A stretch of DNA of 64,000 nt from Prostheceraeus crozeri (lineage: Eukaryota > Platyhelminthes > Polycladida > Euryleptidae): positions 42,400-106,399 of the forward strand of contig CAJQUW010013643.1 in the NCBI GenBank assembly GCA_907163375.1, read 5' to 3'. A program made the position numbers and the translations under genes. Shown here in pieces: positions 11,892-26,255 of this stretch. The first letter of the stretch is position 1. Every line of letters begins with the position of its first letter. The notes beneath the pieces were generated by a model, which did not search any database, was not told where the DNA came from, and worked only from the letters and a program-made list of their open reading frames with translations.

Positions 11892-13864
11892 AACATAACA
11901 TCAACATGGATTTTTGAGGGCAACAATGTAGGACATTTGAGTGCGTGCAAGCGGGCATTTGAGGACATTGTTACCCGAAAAAATCTATGTTGATGATATT
12001 GTGCGTAATTGAAATGGACTGGGTAGCAATGTAGGGGGAAAGCGGGCAGCAATGCTATGAATACACATGTAGATATACTCAAACTGAGATTTCTAAAACA
12101 TTTTTCACATGCATTGATGCAGAGATCATCATTATGCGATACATTGCTGTCTCGTTTTTTCCACAATGTGCCATAGCTAAATTGCACACAGCATATGCAT
12201 TATTACTGAACCTAAAATCTATGAAATCAAATTTCAAGATTTTCATCTGTGAAAGACTCAATCTATGATAATTTTCTACATAGCCCATGCAGCTCAGAAC
12301 CATAAAGTATGCCAACTTTGAGATATCTGCGAGTCCAAATTGTGAACCGTAGGAATGACCTTAATGCCATTTTCACAGGGAATGCGAAGATGGACGGTGA
12401 AATGCTCCTACCTCAATGGCACTACATGGCAAATTAAACGTCCTTAATCATGTAATTAAGCCCGTATAATTTGGAAATAGAGATATATGAGCGACTTTCA
12501 TAGATAAATGATAGTTGAAATATCGGCTGATAAACCTACTTACTCAGTAACAATGGAAGTCTATGTTATTGAATGAAAGTCATGAGTCAATTTCTCCAGA
12601 TTTGATATTTCTATCGACAACATGAAAATCCGAGATTTTCACAGTCCATAATGAAAAGATGTGGCTGCTTTAATTATCCATATAATTATGATTAGCCATA
12701 AATTTTTCATATATATGGAATTTTATGAAAACATGTAGAATGACACCAAAAATACTAATCGATAAAATCAGTTCAAAAGAAGTTAAGTTTGAGGAGAGTC
12801 AAAAAGTGATATCAAAGTACTTCCATATGATTCCTATACTTTCTTTGACACGTGACTTTTTCAATTCGGTACATGTGATTTATTTCACTGATTCTGCACC
12901 AAGAAATACTATGACACTATTTAATGTATATCATGGAGCTAATAAGTAAATCTTTCCGCACTTACATGAATGGCTTATTATTAGCTCGGTGGTTTGAAAA
13001 CACATGTAGTTAATTGCAACAGGCTTGTCTGGCCGAATTCGAAATATAAATATTGCCATTTAACTACAGTAAACTTGTTCCCCAATATCGAGTTAATTGA
13101 CAAACTATTTAATCCCCCTTTAAAGTTGGCAAACCTACATCTAAACTTAGCCATTATTTAAGCTAATCAATTAGTGATATTATAGCAGCTGAATTTATGC
13201 ATTTTCTATTTTGATGATGTCATCATTTTTGCAATTTCTGAATGGCATTCAATAGTTACTTCAATTGTGTGTATAATTATGTATACATTGTCTTATAGAT
13301 TAAACATGTGGAACATCTTGTGTCCCAAAAGAAAATGAAATACTGGAAGTCTTTGAGTCATTGCTTCCTTACCAAGCTAGTTGAGTTTTGAAATACCTAA
13401 TACTTCTATTGCGATCAAATTACGATGATTTGAAGATTTGTAACCGGCTACATAGCTGCAAATTATGATTCAAACTTGATTCATCATGTGTGACACCCCT
13501 AGCACTGAACATCATGCTGCTACCTCCTAAGAGCTTCAAAGCTTGCTAACGAAGCAAGATGAACAAGTAGTTGTGCGCTAGAAAATGGTGTAGAGAAAGA
13601 AAAGTTTTTATTGATTTTAATGATTATCAATAAACTGTGCAACCTATCCGGTTTTCAATAAATCGTTTATGAAGAAAATGACATGTTGAGGCTGTACAGA
13701 AGACATAACTTGAAAGCTAGTAAAAATGTAAATTCGCATGATCCGCATTTTAAATACTTTTCTTTTACGCGATCGTCCTGACCAAGTTCCTGTTGATAAC
13801 CTCATTAAAAATAGTCAAATAATTTGTATGCATATTTTTGTAGAATTTTATTTCACGTTTTAGC

Positions 13865-14245
13865 TTAAGGAACTAATATTAATTCTCTTACACACACTGT
13901 AGATTTTAGATAACGTATCCCCGCTGTGTAGCTAGATCTGGTATTTTTTTTGGAAAAGACCTGCCCTTCTTATCTTATCATTGCAGCAGACGTTAAATAG
14001 GATCTTTTTCATATATAATATATAAAACATATTTTTTGAACAGACAGAACTCGCCTCCATCAATTCACACACACAGAGAGAGAAGCGTTGTTGTTTGTCC
14101 TTCTAGTAAGCATTTTTAAATTTTTAGACATTTTAGGATATAAAAATTTTCTTTTAAATCATATTTTGTACCTATTGAAAATTAACTAGTCATTAGCTTG
14201 TTTTTTTTTATTTTTGTTACCTTGACGCACTTTGCTACGTTGAAT
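13865..14245 (+). repeat. Dispersed repeat, copy 1 (381 bp)
   Basis: This segment recurs in inverted orientation at 26256-26637. Shared blocks include TTAAGGAACTAATATTAATT near the left end, TCTAGTAAGCATTTTTAAA-like sequence in the middle, and CTTGACGCACTTTGCTACGT at the right end. It has no terminal inverted repeats and no coding capacity. The family is unknown. Confidence 0.9.
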
Positions 14246-15487
14246 CATTTCAAAATTCATCTTAAATATTGTGAACCACTATCATATGAAGGCATACTAG
14301 CACATGTATCACAGTATTGCTCTAAAAGCTGGAGAAATAAAATATAGTACTTCATGAAATTGGAAAAACAATGAAACTGCTGTTTGGACCAGAATTGTAC
14401 TTTTCCTTATATTTTTATTGTGCAAGCATATTTCTGTTTACATCAACCGAATGACAATTCGAGCGTTATAGGTCGATAGAAGCTTGTTCCGATATCAAAA
14501 TAAACACGGTTCATTACGAAATTACATACTGAGTCGATATTTTTCGAAACTTGGTCACTTATTTGTAGTTCCCATTTGCAGCCACTACAACGAGGAAACT
14601 TGTGTGTAAATAAAGATATAATGACGGACTCCGAATATTGTCATCTATAAACTCTAAACCCATTGATTCATATATGAATTATACCTACGACCAAAACTCC
14701 ATGCCCAAAATGAGATCTGTTCAACATTGTTGATCAACATCGTTCACTGATTGATGCCAACGATACATTTGAATGGACAATGTCTCACCGTGATACTCTA
14801 AACTAGATGGATAATAATACTCTATACTATATACAAAGTACCATAAAAACGTAAATAAGAAAAACAAATGGAAAGTGATTTCCAGAGGCAGTGACCGAAC
14901 CAACTACCTACATACTGACAACCAAATAACCAGTTTTACAATAAAAGTAATACCAATGTTATTACCAAATAATGATGTCACACATATTGACGTGTATACC
15001 TTTATTCAAACATCATTGTATTCATTTGAAATGGTTTGCATTATCATTCTGGTTTCGATTTACGCAGTTTTCGTATAGAATACACCTAGGAAATAAGCAG
15101 TACATATCGTATTAGACAACAGAATAGCTAATGGAGGAAAGCATGACAATAAGAAGTGTTGCATATGAGTAGTATGCAAGGTAATTGATACTTTAAAGAT
15201 TAGCGTACCGATCTGATTGCATATTGAGCAACTAAAGTCCTCAGAAATACCAGAGAAACAAGAATATATTTTTAACGGCATTTACAAAATGTAGTCTTCC
15301 ATGGACATCTGTGTATCACTTTCTAATTCATTTCCAAAGCTCATAATGCAAGATATATTTTAACGCAAATGAGAACATCCGTTCATTTTAAAGTAAGAGA
15401 CCGAATCATAATGCTACAATGATATATAAACATAAAAAGCAACAAGTCTTCAAGTAGAATAGTGGTATATATAATAGCGTCGTATTT

Positions 15488-15632
15488 CAAGGGCTTCGGC
15501 CTCCAGCGGGCTTGACGGACTTCATTCGGCTGGCTCACTTAACTCCGAGCCTTCGGCTCGTCGCACGATCGCGTTTCCTCTCTTCGCCGTCAACCATCAG
15601 ATTTCGCTCACTACGTTCGCTTAATCTGGTCA
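15488..15632. repeat. GC-rich cluster of nested hairpins
   Basis: In otherwise AT-rich intron DNA, a 145-bp GC-rich patch contains nested inverted repeats: CGAGCCTTCGGCTCG, an outer TTGACGG/CCGTCAA pair, and CAGATT/AATCTG. It looks like a fragment of a structured transposon terminus or a foldback MITE. The family is not recognised and there is no coding frame. Confidence 0.45.
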
Positions 15633-18600
15633 AGTGTGCACATAGTTATTTCGAATCCAATGTTTTGTACTGATAACTGCTTATAAACAACGGAAATTCT
15701 GTCTATTTTTCAATCCAGTCAACCCAGAAATTTCTCACAACGATATGCCATCATGCCTGGTTCTTAAAGCACTTCAAACAGATGGAGGAATGTCATCATC
15801 AGTTCAATCCATGCGAACCTAACTTTGTCGTCAGGGGAACCGTGTACTGCAGACACTTTATAAAATACGTTCGCATGCTGGTGTACGAGTATTTAAGAAG
15901 TATTACAAAAAAATTACATAATGCTTACATTCAGATCTACATGTGGTTAATGTCTACAGCTTGTAAAGCTACATGTTGTCGCCACCTTCATAAACTAGAT
16001 AAGTCACGAGTCAATGTGAATGGAAGAAAATCATTCATTTCACTTTATGATACATGTACGTGTATAATAACATCGAAATCATGATGAGGTAATCATTCGT
16101 CATTAAAGATTTTGCTAGACATCGAATAATATGATGAAGATTGTAATATTATAAAGCAGATTCAAGTATTACTTGCATATTTTGTGATGTTAGATCTGAA
16201 ATTATATGGAAAAAATACTGCACCGTAGAATTGGTTAAAATATTGCTGAAGCTAGATTGTAACTTCTTTGACTATATTTCATGTAGTATGTTGATATTCT
16301 AAATAAATTCTGCATTTACGGAACTACTCTTATTTACATAATTCATAAATATGCATGGTGTTGCGACTTCATTATTATAAAACAATTTGTGGAAACAGAA
16401 TCCTAAACATTTCAAAACATACTCAAATCAAATCAAACATACTCAAGTAATCTATTCATGCTATGCTGAAGGCACTTTGAAGTGTCTCTTCGCCTCAAAT
16501 GAGGAGCAGTGAAGTCTACTTGGAAAATGCTCCAATCCGACTATGCTCATATCAATTTACTCATAAAAAAATAGAATGTTATCTGGCTACAATATATTAA
16601 ACATTGATATTAAATGACTATATGCGACGCTCGACATCACATGACAACCAACTTAACGAAAACAATGCTTGCTTAACATTAAGTTGAGAAGTTGAACAAG
16701 AGGCAGTTGTATATAAGAGAGAGACAGCAAAATTAACTGGATATTTGAATGCTGCAGAGGAATGAAGCTATGACGAGCACAATGTGCCAGTCATCAAGAG
16801 GGATTTAGAATTGATACTATGCTGAATCAATAAATTTCCTAGCTTTGATGCTAAACAGAAAATGTTTTAAATCTACACATTGTGTAGTTGTAAACTATAC
16901 AACGCTAAAAACAGCAAGAGCAACCACAAAGCTTCAAATAAAATGTCCGCAAATTTCAGATGATTTTGATGACATTCAAATTTCATTATTGATCCTAGAA
17001 CAGTCAATATCAGTTAAACATAGGAAAGCATTCACTGTCTTTCGGATTTTTCTGTCCAGATTGTAAATGAAGTAAAATTAATTCTATCTGCCAACTTTTG
17101 CGTTTTTTCACTTTCCTCCCTGTGACCGTATAAATTGCAGGCGTAGACTAATACTAAATAGTCCCCGAATTTCGAGGCGGAGAATCGGTCGCAGGAGATC
17201 ACATTAGTTCCCAAGATGTACAAAGCTAAGTAGCGTTTGAAAATGTACTTATATGAAACGGACCTATTCACATGTGAATTTCTGAAATAAACAAATGATT
17301 TTAACTAACCATAAAATGATATTTTCCTTTCCATGTGGAATCAACTGCAGTCATGCTCATAGTTATTTAACTATCACTTTTCTTTTTTATTATGATCATT
17401 ATGGTTGATTGAAAACTAGGTTATTCAAAATTTCTATTAAATGCTGTATATAGCTTGAAATTGAGTTTGAAATTTGAAAGTTTGTTCATAAGCTCACTGT
17501 TGATTTGCCACTGATGGTCACATCGACTGAAACATGCTTGGTAACTGAATACAGTTCTCATAACATAATGAAATCTCTTCGGCTATTATCTTCCAATGAA
17601 ACAGAACATGCTCATCTTTCTTCACAAGCGTTTGATAATGGACAATACAATTCTATGGAAAACAGATCATTTCTGATCTTGCTCCATTCACCTCAAAAAT
17701 TCATGTCCAAATTTTCCCTCTATACATTCATGACAGATTGCATGAAATTTCGAATGATGAATATTGAGCAGATTTTGAAGAGAAATGTTGTGATTCATAG
17801 CATTCGATTTCAACATGTCACAATCCATTTGTGTACATTTGCAGGTCTTTATCATGCGATTATTGATCTCTTCAATAAATGTCTTCCGACGCGCTTGGTT
17901 GGATATATCATAATGCCTCAATTTTGTGTTTGAGAGTAGTTGAAAGCTCTGTGGACTAATAAATTTCTGTGACATTGTTAAACAATTCGACGCAGATGAC
18001 GATCATGACAGTGCAATCACAACATGAAATTATGCATTCTGAATCTCACAAAAACTTGTCAAATTTTAAAAAGACTTTATTCATATTGAATAAGTCAATT
18101 CAAATCAAAAACTTAACCAATGGTGTATTAATTCTAGCATGAAATAATAAGCTAATCATCATGTGATTTAATAAAACAAACTTTGCTGTTGATATGATAA
18201 TTCACTAGTGTCAATAATATGTCAAAGATAAAGCGCCATCATGAGATTATATAAAAAAGAAGGACAAGAAGGCTAAGTCAGCAGTAAAAATATTAAAATG
18301 TAGATTAATGTAAAATTATGAAAATATGTAAATATACAAATGATAAACGAAGTAAAAATATTGAATGTAGGCAGTTCGGTAGCTCTGTTATCAATTTCGA
18401 TAAGCATGAACTCATGAAATCGAAAATCAAGAAATCGCATTTGTATCTTTAATTGGTCAAAGATTTCTGCTGATGATTCACTTGGCGTAGGTTATCGTAA
18501 GTTTATGTATGCTTGTAAACACAATATTTCTTAGTATTTCATATGTCATGTTAATTGCATACGCAACTTTCTCACTGTACTTCCTTTAAATTATTAATCA

Positions 18601-21600
18601 CAGTTTCGTTGAACAAGAATTTAAGCTTTCAATTATTTTGCGGCAGATTTATATCAGAGGAATATTGGCAAGACTTTTGAGATTTTTTGCTTTTAGCGAG
18701 GGATATAAGTTATTAAAGAGTTCAGCGAGGCCATAAGGCACCTTCAAATGATAAAATGATACTCAGAATCCAAGAGAGTCAATTTTCCAAAATATGTTGC
18801 ATTCTTCGATAATATCCTTGATAATATTTTTATGAGAATAATTTTAACAGTATCATTCGTCATTCCACGACAGATATGAAATTCGAATCCAATTTTACTT
18901 TCAAAGAAGTGATATCACTCAATTATTTACTGAATAAACCTTTTTCTTATTTGCCGAGTGACCAAGGGAGTGAATTTTGCTTCATAGTGACTGAAAATAT
19001 AATGAACCTGCTACTTAATATCTCAGTGACAATGTTTATGGAATGCGCATATTAAAGTGCTACAATAAAAGAAATTTCTATTACAGTAATTTCTGTTTGT
19101 CAGTTTTTTGGAAAATAATTATGCCAAATGTCAATGTATTCTAACATCAGCGATTTTTCCAGTCGCACATTCTAGAAATGCGTTCTATTATAGATCTGCA
19201 AGAACACTCGCAAAATCAGCAAGAAAATATCTGATTATTTAATCGCTGTGTTCTGAGGTATTTTGATATTTGCATTAAATATCTATGTCTCCACATGAAA
19301 ATTCCCCTGTGGTGTAGCACCTAAGCAACAATAATTTTCAGTTAATTTTCTTCATAATGCCATGTAGAAAAATTGATCAATTTTCCAGCGGGAAAGGATA
19401 CAGGATTTTGAATGGATACACTTTTATCAATGACCACATTAGCCATCATTGGAATCAGTGGAATTGATTTGTCTATGGACATTTTCTTCGTGATAACAAA
19501 ACCCAATAATCCATCGATTGTGGTGTCATTGAATCAAAGAGTTGGTATAGGCTACAGATCAGTGATTGTTGCATTACTGAAATGTGTTTACTTGAAAAAT
19601 AATATTTATAGAAAAACTTCGGGACATTTGCCTATTCAATCATGAAACGTTTATCAAAGTTTATTCAAGTCATCAAACAGATCTTATAAATGTCGTAAGC
19701 AAACCTTGCGATCATTTGTAGCTTCATGGGAAGGCTGTTCATCTTAGTGGTAGTATAATCTAGCATAATTCAACATCTTCTAAGAAGCGCACCGGCAAGG
19801 GCAGATTGGGCAAATGACATTTATCATTGCAGACATATTTATATGATAAAACATGCATCTATCGATAATTAACAGGTTTGTTGTAGAAGTACAATTTGAA
19901 TCGAATCCTGTGTGATCCTCCTTACTTTTTTACACACAGTCAACATCGTGAAATTACCAACATCAAAATCATCAAAATCTAATACACTACGTGAATTCAC
20001 ACCACGTGCACATTTATCATTAGTAGTAGCGTTTATTGTTTCTTCCTGCTGGTCAAGTCATGTCAAGCTCTGATAAAAAAGTATCATTAAAATGTGAAAG
20101 TACGCTGTTCGACATGACGTGATGGTCTATCAAATCCAAAGACTCCGTGCTACCAGGAATTGAGAAAATAATTGCAAATTAATTCTACAAATTAATCGAT
20201 TTTAAAAGTCTGTCAATTATGATAAGTTTTGAAAGAAAATGATTGCAATTGATTGCTAAATAACTGGCAAGTGCAATAGATCTATGCTGCACCAGTTTTG
20301 TTTCTTATAAAGGCTAATGTTATGACTAGAACTCAATCACAGTTAAGATTCAAGAAGCTGTAGCTGTTCAACTGTGAATTGTTGATTCTGAGGACATTGA
20401 TTCCTTAGACGCAATATTGTGATATGGCAGCGAAACTACACGCATGACACTCAACGTGTAACGTTTGTCATTCCACTAACATAACAGGGTGTTCGCGATC
20501 CTCCCGAAAATTTCAACTGAAAGAAATCACTAAAGCAGTTGCAGAAATTTCAATACTCGGAAAGATAGCGAATACCCGCCTATATACATGAAGCAAGTGC
20601 AATAGCGGTACGTAATTAATGTTGTACTTGCGTTATGATGAATGGGTCTTCATAACATACAGAAGTGTGTAAAATCAATAAATATATAAAGAGTAACCGC
20701 ACTTAAATCAAGAATTTTCCCATTTCATGCAGAGTATGTGATTATTTCAATAATCTGGACTCTGTATTCCTACCTACTGCTGGTGACTTCAACCACTGAA
20801 ATTGACTGATGACAATGCGCTTGTGCTTGTCAGTCAAACAGTGGCGGGTTTCGCAAGAAAGTTGAAGTTATGTTTATCACTCTTTAAACGAGCTCGCACG
20901 AGTAAGAGTACATTTATTAGAGAATGATCATGAATTAACTGTGCATACCAAAGATAATGAACAAATTAACATAGTTTTTGAGTGCACCTGGTATAAGATG
21001 CCATTGGAAAATAAGCTCAAAATCTACAAATCGCATTCGAATACTGATCTGTTTATGTGATGAAAACAAATAGAACTCTGAATCTCAAAAACTGACAAGT
21101 CAAACATTTGAAAACTACCAGCTACTTTCGCAAGTACTAAACGGCTCTAGTCTGCAACAGCAATCGTTCATCTACAGGACAATTCTCTCAAATAAGTAAA
21201 TTTTGCGAATTAAGAAAGCCCTTCAAACTACTTATTGATTATGCTCATATATATTTTTGAAATTCACATTCGGTTGCATAAATTTTTCTTATGTATTGTT
21301 TATCTATATGTAGTTTGCTACATGAAATTCACTTTTCAAGGGAAATGAAGGATGGGCTGTAATTAGTCAAGTTTCCCGTAAAAATGATTTGTGACAAATT
21401 GTTCAACTAGTAGCATTTAATGGTAGGTGCTGTTCTAGAAAATTTTTAATAGCGTGCAGTAATTCATCTGTTATCAGATATTATAAATAACTTTAACCGC
21501 CTAATTCTCCATTCGCAATAGTAGCTTTGTTTCTTTTCCAGTTCGCTTGTAATCGTGCAATGAAGACTGTTCATTTGGACTGCTGATATCAGCTCGCAAA

Positions 21601-21787
21601 TACGCTCGTAAAAGGGCGAAGAAATAGAAGAGATTTAGAATCTTGGCAGAAAAGTCAGATGGCTAATTACTCTCATCAAAAATATGAATAAAAGCAATTC
21701 TGGAAAAAGTAACGGAAATTATTTTGAGACCGATGAAATTTGCAAATTATCATGAAATACACAAACGTAGAAATAAAAAAGTCTTAC

Positions 21788-21891
21788 AATTTGATCAGCA
21801 GTAGCAGTATATGGAAGTCCTCGCATCCGCACCAATGTTTGATTCGGATCAGTCAATTTCTGAAGAAAATCTTCGGCTTCTTTCGTTTCTC
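21788..21891 (-). CDS. Esrp: Esrp exon: RRM1-RRM2 linker and start of RRM2
   Basis: This 104-bp exon follows a CTGTAG acceptor. Two bases complete a Gly codon begun in the previous exon, giving VAGGETKEAEDFLQKL. The RNP2-like strand NQTLVRMRGLPYTATADQI then closely matches human NQVIVRMRGLPFTATAEEV. It ends in phase 0 at a GTAAGA donor. Family knowledge: RRM2 of ESRP proteins is one of the domains needed for binding GU-rich splicing silencers and enhancers. Confidence 0.95.
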
Positions 21892-23096
21892 CTACAGACA
21901 GGGTAAAAATGAGGCACATGCATCAATGCTCAGACAATTATTTTCTATAAAATTATGACACTTATTAGTTACTATATTTTTCTAATCTGTAGCAGTTACA
22001 TCCGAATATCACAGATGAGATTTATCTTTTTAGTTCTACATTCACCTCATTTCAATTTGACAACATAGAAGTACACATGAAATCATTTTGCACATGAGCA
22101 GAATTACACTGAGTCAACAAAACATTAACCGTAGGCTATATTTGTCAGTTGCAATGACTGAAATTGAATATACATTCATAATTATCCGGGAAATTAAGTG
22201 ACTTGACTAACAACCGAGGATTTATTGGGATCATCCAATCATTTCATTGATACTTAATGACAACTACCCAACGATTAGTTGTTAATTATCAATGAGAACC
22301 AAAAGTGCAATAATGCACTGAAAATGATTTTTCATTAACACGGAACATGCTTCCAAGTGTAACAACCAAGCTATAATCAAATGAAATTCTGCAGAACAAT
22401 ATGCGTCGAGCTACGTATATTGCAATGGTTGAACTGATGAGATATATATCGTCGTGCAAACCAATTTAGAAGAGAAGTATGACAAGCAACATTGACCTTA
22501 ATTTTCTATCGTATTTCTCAGCTAAATGCAAACTTAAGATATTTCTCGATAAACTAGAGTATTTCGTTCATTTGCGTTTATAGACGGTCAAGCCAAAGTC
22601 GAATTATATGTTGGGTAAGCCTGTATTGGCATGCAATCCATTCCTTCGTCCTGCTGTGGATGTCCTTTATTAAAGTGGTATCATTCGAACTATCAAACTT
22701 CCGATTGTTGTGTGCTCAAGTAAATAAGTTGGGCTAGTAATCTATTTGTTCATGCACTTTATGGAAATGTTTAAATGTAAGCATAGCTCAAAAAGATGTA
22801 AGACGTGCATCATTCTTAAAGAAACAAGAACAGGACAATTATGATTGATAGCTGAACTACGAGTAGACGCATTTGATAACGATTTCCTTAACATCCTTCC
22901 TACTCTAGAGGATGTGCCATTGCTACCGTTTACCAGCGAACCAAGAAAATGGTTCTACTAAGACAAAATAATCAATAAAAGATACAACATTATTCCCAGC
23001 TATATGCATTCACTAGCATTTCAAACACAGTATTCTATATGTGTGTTATGCATAGTATTCAGGAAAAAAATATTTTTGAATATCAAACGATTTTAC
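21892..23096 (-). other. Esrp intron between RRM1 and RRM2 exons
   Basis: This 1.2-kb AT-rich intron in phase 1 has a GTAAAA donor at its upstream end. I see no repeat, RNA gene or other coding sequence in it. Confidence 0.85.
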
Positions 23097-23383
23097 CTCC
23101 AGCGACTGCGATGAAATCACGACCTGTAGCAACATAGACTTCAATATACCGCTGAGACATATGATGTTTGTGCTTCCGAATGGCCAGATCTCGATGCTCT
23201 TTGTCAACAAATCTGACCAAAGCTTCACCATTTCGTCGACCGACTTTGGATAATACCAAGGCTATGCCTCCTCGTTCAATGTTTAAACCTCGAAAGAATC
23301 TGTTTATATCGCTATCCGTCGCTTGCCAAGGAAGTCCACGTGTTCGAACAACAACATCATCATCTACGACATCAGTTTTCCTT
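23097..23383 (-). CDS. Esrp: Esrp exon: RRM1
   Basis: This exon carries the whole first quasi-RRM. After a TTGCAG acceptor one base completes a codon, followed by [20 protein letters not shown] (human: LIDDNTVVRARGLPWQ), the RNP2-like strand. [19 protein letters not shown] is the first helix and strand 2, and [20 protein letters not shown] gives the RNP1-like strand. [17 protein letters not shown] is almost invariant in the family. It ends in VAGG at a G|GTAAAA donor in phase 1, which fits the following exon exactly. The acceptor needs two bases from an upstream exon that I have not found. Neither plausible end of the exon near 33.1 kb supplies that phase, so at least one intermediate exon exists. 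Confidence 0.97.
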
Positions 23384-26255
23384 CTGCAATGAAAAAGATA
23401 TTCTCCCAAATGTAAATTTTGCACTCTCGTTGAAGTTTATATTTTTCAATGTAGGCTATATACTGTAGTCGTTCGTACTTTTCTTTTAAGAGAGAATGTT
23501 GGCTCTTATGTGTAATTGTTTCCAAATAAAGTATCATCCATGAAAACTGCAGACCAGTCGGCCTGAGTAAAGAAAGATTATACTCGTATTTTAGCATCGT
23601 CTTCAAAATATCATCTACCTCTGAATAGTAGCAGATCTCTGAGTAGTAGTTTGAGAATACACATGCTGACATTATTTGAAATTTGAATGATCATTAAAAA
23701 AAGGAAAAAAATAGCGTCCGGGATATATTTGTACTCCGGGATGCAAATAAATATCTCCCGGAAGGTGAGCTGTTGAATCCTATGGTTTACCAATACAATG
23801 GCCGTAGTATCAATTTTGATACGAAGCGCTCTTTATCACAATTTTCTTTTCTCAACATACAACATATACATCAATACGAACGATAATTAACATTTTGATG
23901 AGTATTGCCAAATGGACTACGCAATGAATCTATCAGAGACATAGTTCTCATCTATAGAGATATAGTAGTTCCATCAGAGATATCAATTCTCATCTACTTC
24001 AAAAGCCTCATTTGATCATTACATGCTTGAAAAAGAACTTATGATGAAAGAAATGTCATCATTACAAAGACTATGCATGTAGGCAACTATCAAGACAATA
24101 AATGCATTTTTTTGTGAACGAGTCACAAAGTACATTCGACTAAGACTTAAGTCACTGAAAATGAACGCAAATGTAAATTTTGATGTCAACATCAGAACAA
24201 TGCCCATTTTGATAAGCATTGACAATTCTCACAGTCGTTTCTTTTGTAACCCCATTAACATATTAAACACGCCTAGATTTCATTTTTGTACCCTGCGTGT
24301 ATGCTGCATCATATCAAAAGAACCTACACTGTATTCTGCTTTCATGATCGTCAAATCGATTGGCTTGCCGGATATTTATTGTGACAACTTTTGAGACTTT
24401 ATTGAGATGCCGGTCGGATATTTCGACTCCACCGGATCAATGACTGGTATCGATCGTCCGAGTGCTATCAAATCGTACAACGTACTTCAAAAGAATCTTA
24501 TTGATTTTTATATCATTGCCTACAAATAATTATCACTTGCCGAACTTCAGGGGATCGCTGACAAGTTTAGAAGTTTGTACTGTATAGCAGAAAATGGTAA
24601 CTGAACGAATTGACATTATGAATAGCATTTTACAGTCTGAAAAATCTGTTACTTGCACATAATGCAAAAAATGAATCAATAATTGAACGGCAAGTGACAC
24701 GTAGTTAATTAAAGTCGTCAGGAGAAACTAAATTAGTTCGACACTCACAAACTGTTCACATTTAACAAAATGTAAGTAGAGATGCCTAGAACCCATGAAT
24801 TTTTAGATCAGCTAGTAACAAGTCGTGCAAGTATCAACAGTCGCGATTTTAGGTAGAATTTCAATGTTCAATATTTGTTAGAGCACAAGGAACATTAAAC
24901 ATGAGGAGTATAATGGAGAGGATTAAACTTTATAATAAGATATGTTATTGATTGCTCCGATAATAACACAATGAATGACATGTCATATTCTCCCTAGAAA
25001 ATAAACCTCTGTTTCGTGTTTCGTGACAAATCTCTGCTTAACAGCTAAGACGCATGAAGAAAATCAATAATAAAAGAAAAATCGAATAATCACTATTCAG
25101 CGTGTGTGCTTATTATGTTGACAAGAGAAAGCAAATATGCCTTCAATGGGGACGACTACACGCAACGTGACTTTTTCACTGAAGGACAGATAGACTAATT
25201 GATAACAACTTTATTCAATCGCGCACTAAAATTGGACTATATTATGAGAATAGACCATATGAATTGTATCGAAATGCTCACAAACAAATCGAACATTTTC
25301 GCATGCTGCACGACAGAATACTTACACAATGGCGTGATAATAATGCCTGTTAACAACTTCAGGATCTTCCCATCTGTGACCTGCAAATAGAAAGACTTGC
25401 AAGTGAAGAAGAAACTGGCAATAAAGCTACGTAGCATTCCTAATCATTAACTCCTTTTCTGTACGAATATCAAATTTAACGAACATAAGCTTGAACATGA
25501 TGAAGGCCTCAGTAGCTAAAGAGAGTTCAGTGTGATTACCTAAGAGAATTCAGTGAGAATTCCCGGTGAATTTTCATAAACAGTTGAAATTTAGTGTGAC
25601 ATGTCGGATAATACAATAGTCCTGCACTTGACAGCTGAAATTTTCATCGAGCATTTGAAAAACAGCCAAAGCTTGGGTTTTAGTTCAAAGGTAAATTTTT
25701 TTCTTAGATATTCAGCTTGAAGCCTCAGTGAATTGCGAGACTCTATTATTGCATGTATTATCATTACATTGTATTTCATTATCCATATAATGCATAGGCC
25801 CATCATTAGTTACTAAATACACGTATATCATATTATCATCTGGTTCAATGTATACATTTTGCAATAATCAGATCTAGAGATTATATTTTCTATCAGATAT
25901 CGGAATCCCCCTGAAATTTTAATGATCTATGCAAGCCCCTACTAGAATGCATCCACCATTCACTGATGCCTATTATACTTGAAACTAATTACTCTGATCA
26001 TTTATATTCAAATCACATTTTAATAAAATAAACTCTTCAAAAATGCCATAACTGCGAAAATTGCTATCACGACAAGACAATTAAAGTATTACGTGAGCGA
26101 ACTGAAAAATTCCTCCGGCTCGAACCAGTAAGTCTGCTCTTGAGTAGAGATCTTCAAGGAATCTCCGGTTGAAAAATCTGAGTCGACCGGTTAAGATTAC
26201 ACGATTATCAGTTGACTTTCAAACTGTGGCCTCGAGTACAACGCATTTGGGATGA

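Larger units (their letters stand above)
8945..21787 (-). other. 12.8-kb Esrp intron inside RRM2
   Basis: This phase-0 intron separates DQI (first strand and helix of RRM2) from LEFFANANC. It holds a decayed coding relic (10608-10940), a small hairpin (11823-11891), one copy of a dispersed 381-bp repeat (13865-14245) and a GC-rich hairpin cluster (15488-15632). No other gene was supported. The 142-codon plus-strand frame at 17505-17933 has no recognisable domain. Confidence 0.8.

Noticed and set aside
17505-17933. 142-codon plus-strand open frame
   Set aside because: Long for AT-rich DNA but matches no family. An overlapping 95-codon minus-strand frame looks equally plausible, which suggests chance.
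20488-20510. CAGGGTGTT-type sequence like a mariner terminus
   Set aside because: No partner terminus or transposase text nearby.
23716-23762. Small inverted repeat TCCGGGATATATTT / AAATATCTCCCGGA
   Set aside because: Too short to call an element, with no target duplication seen.
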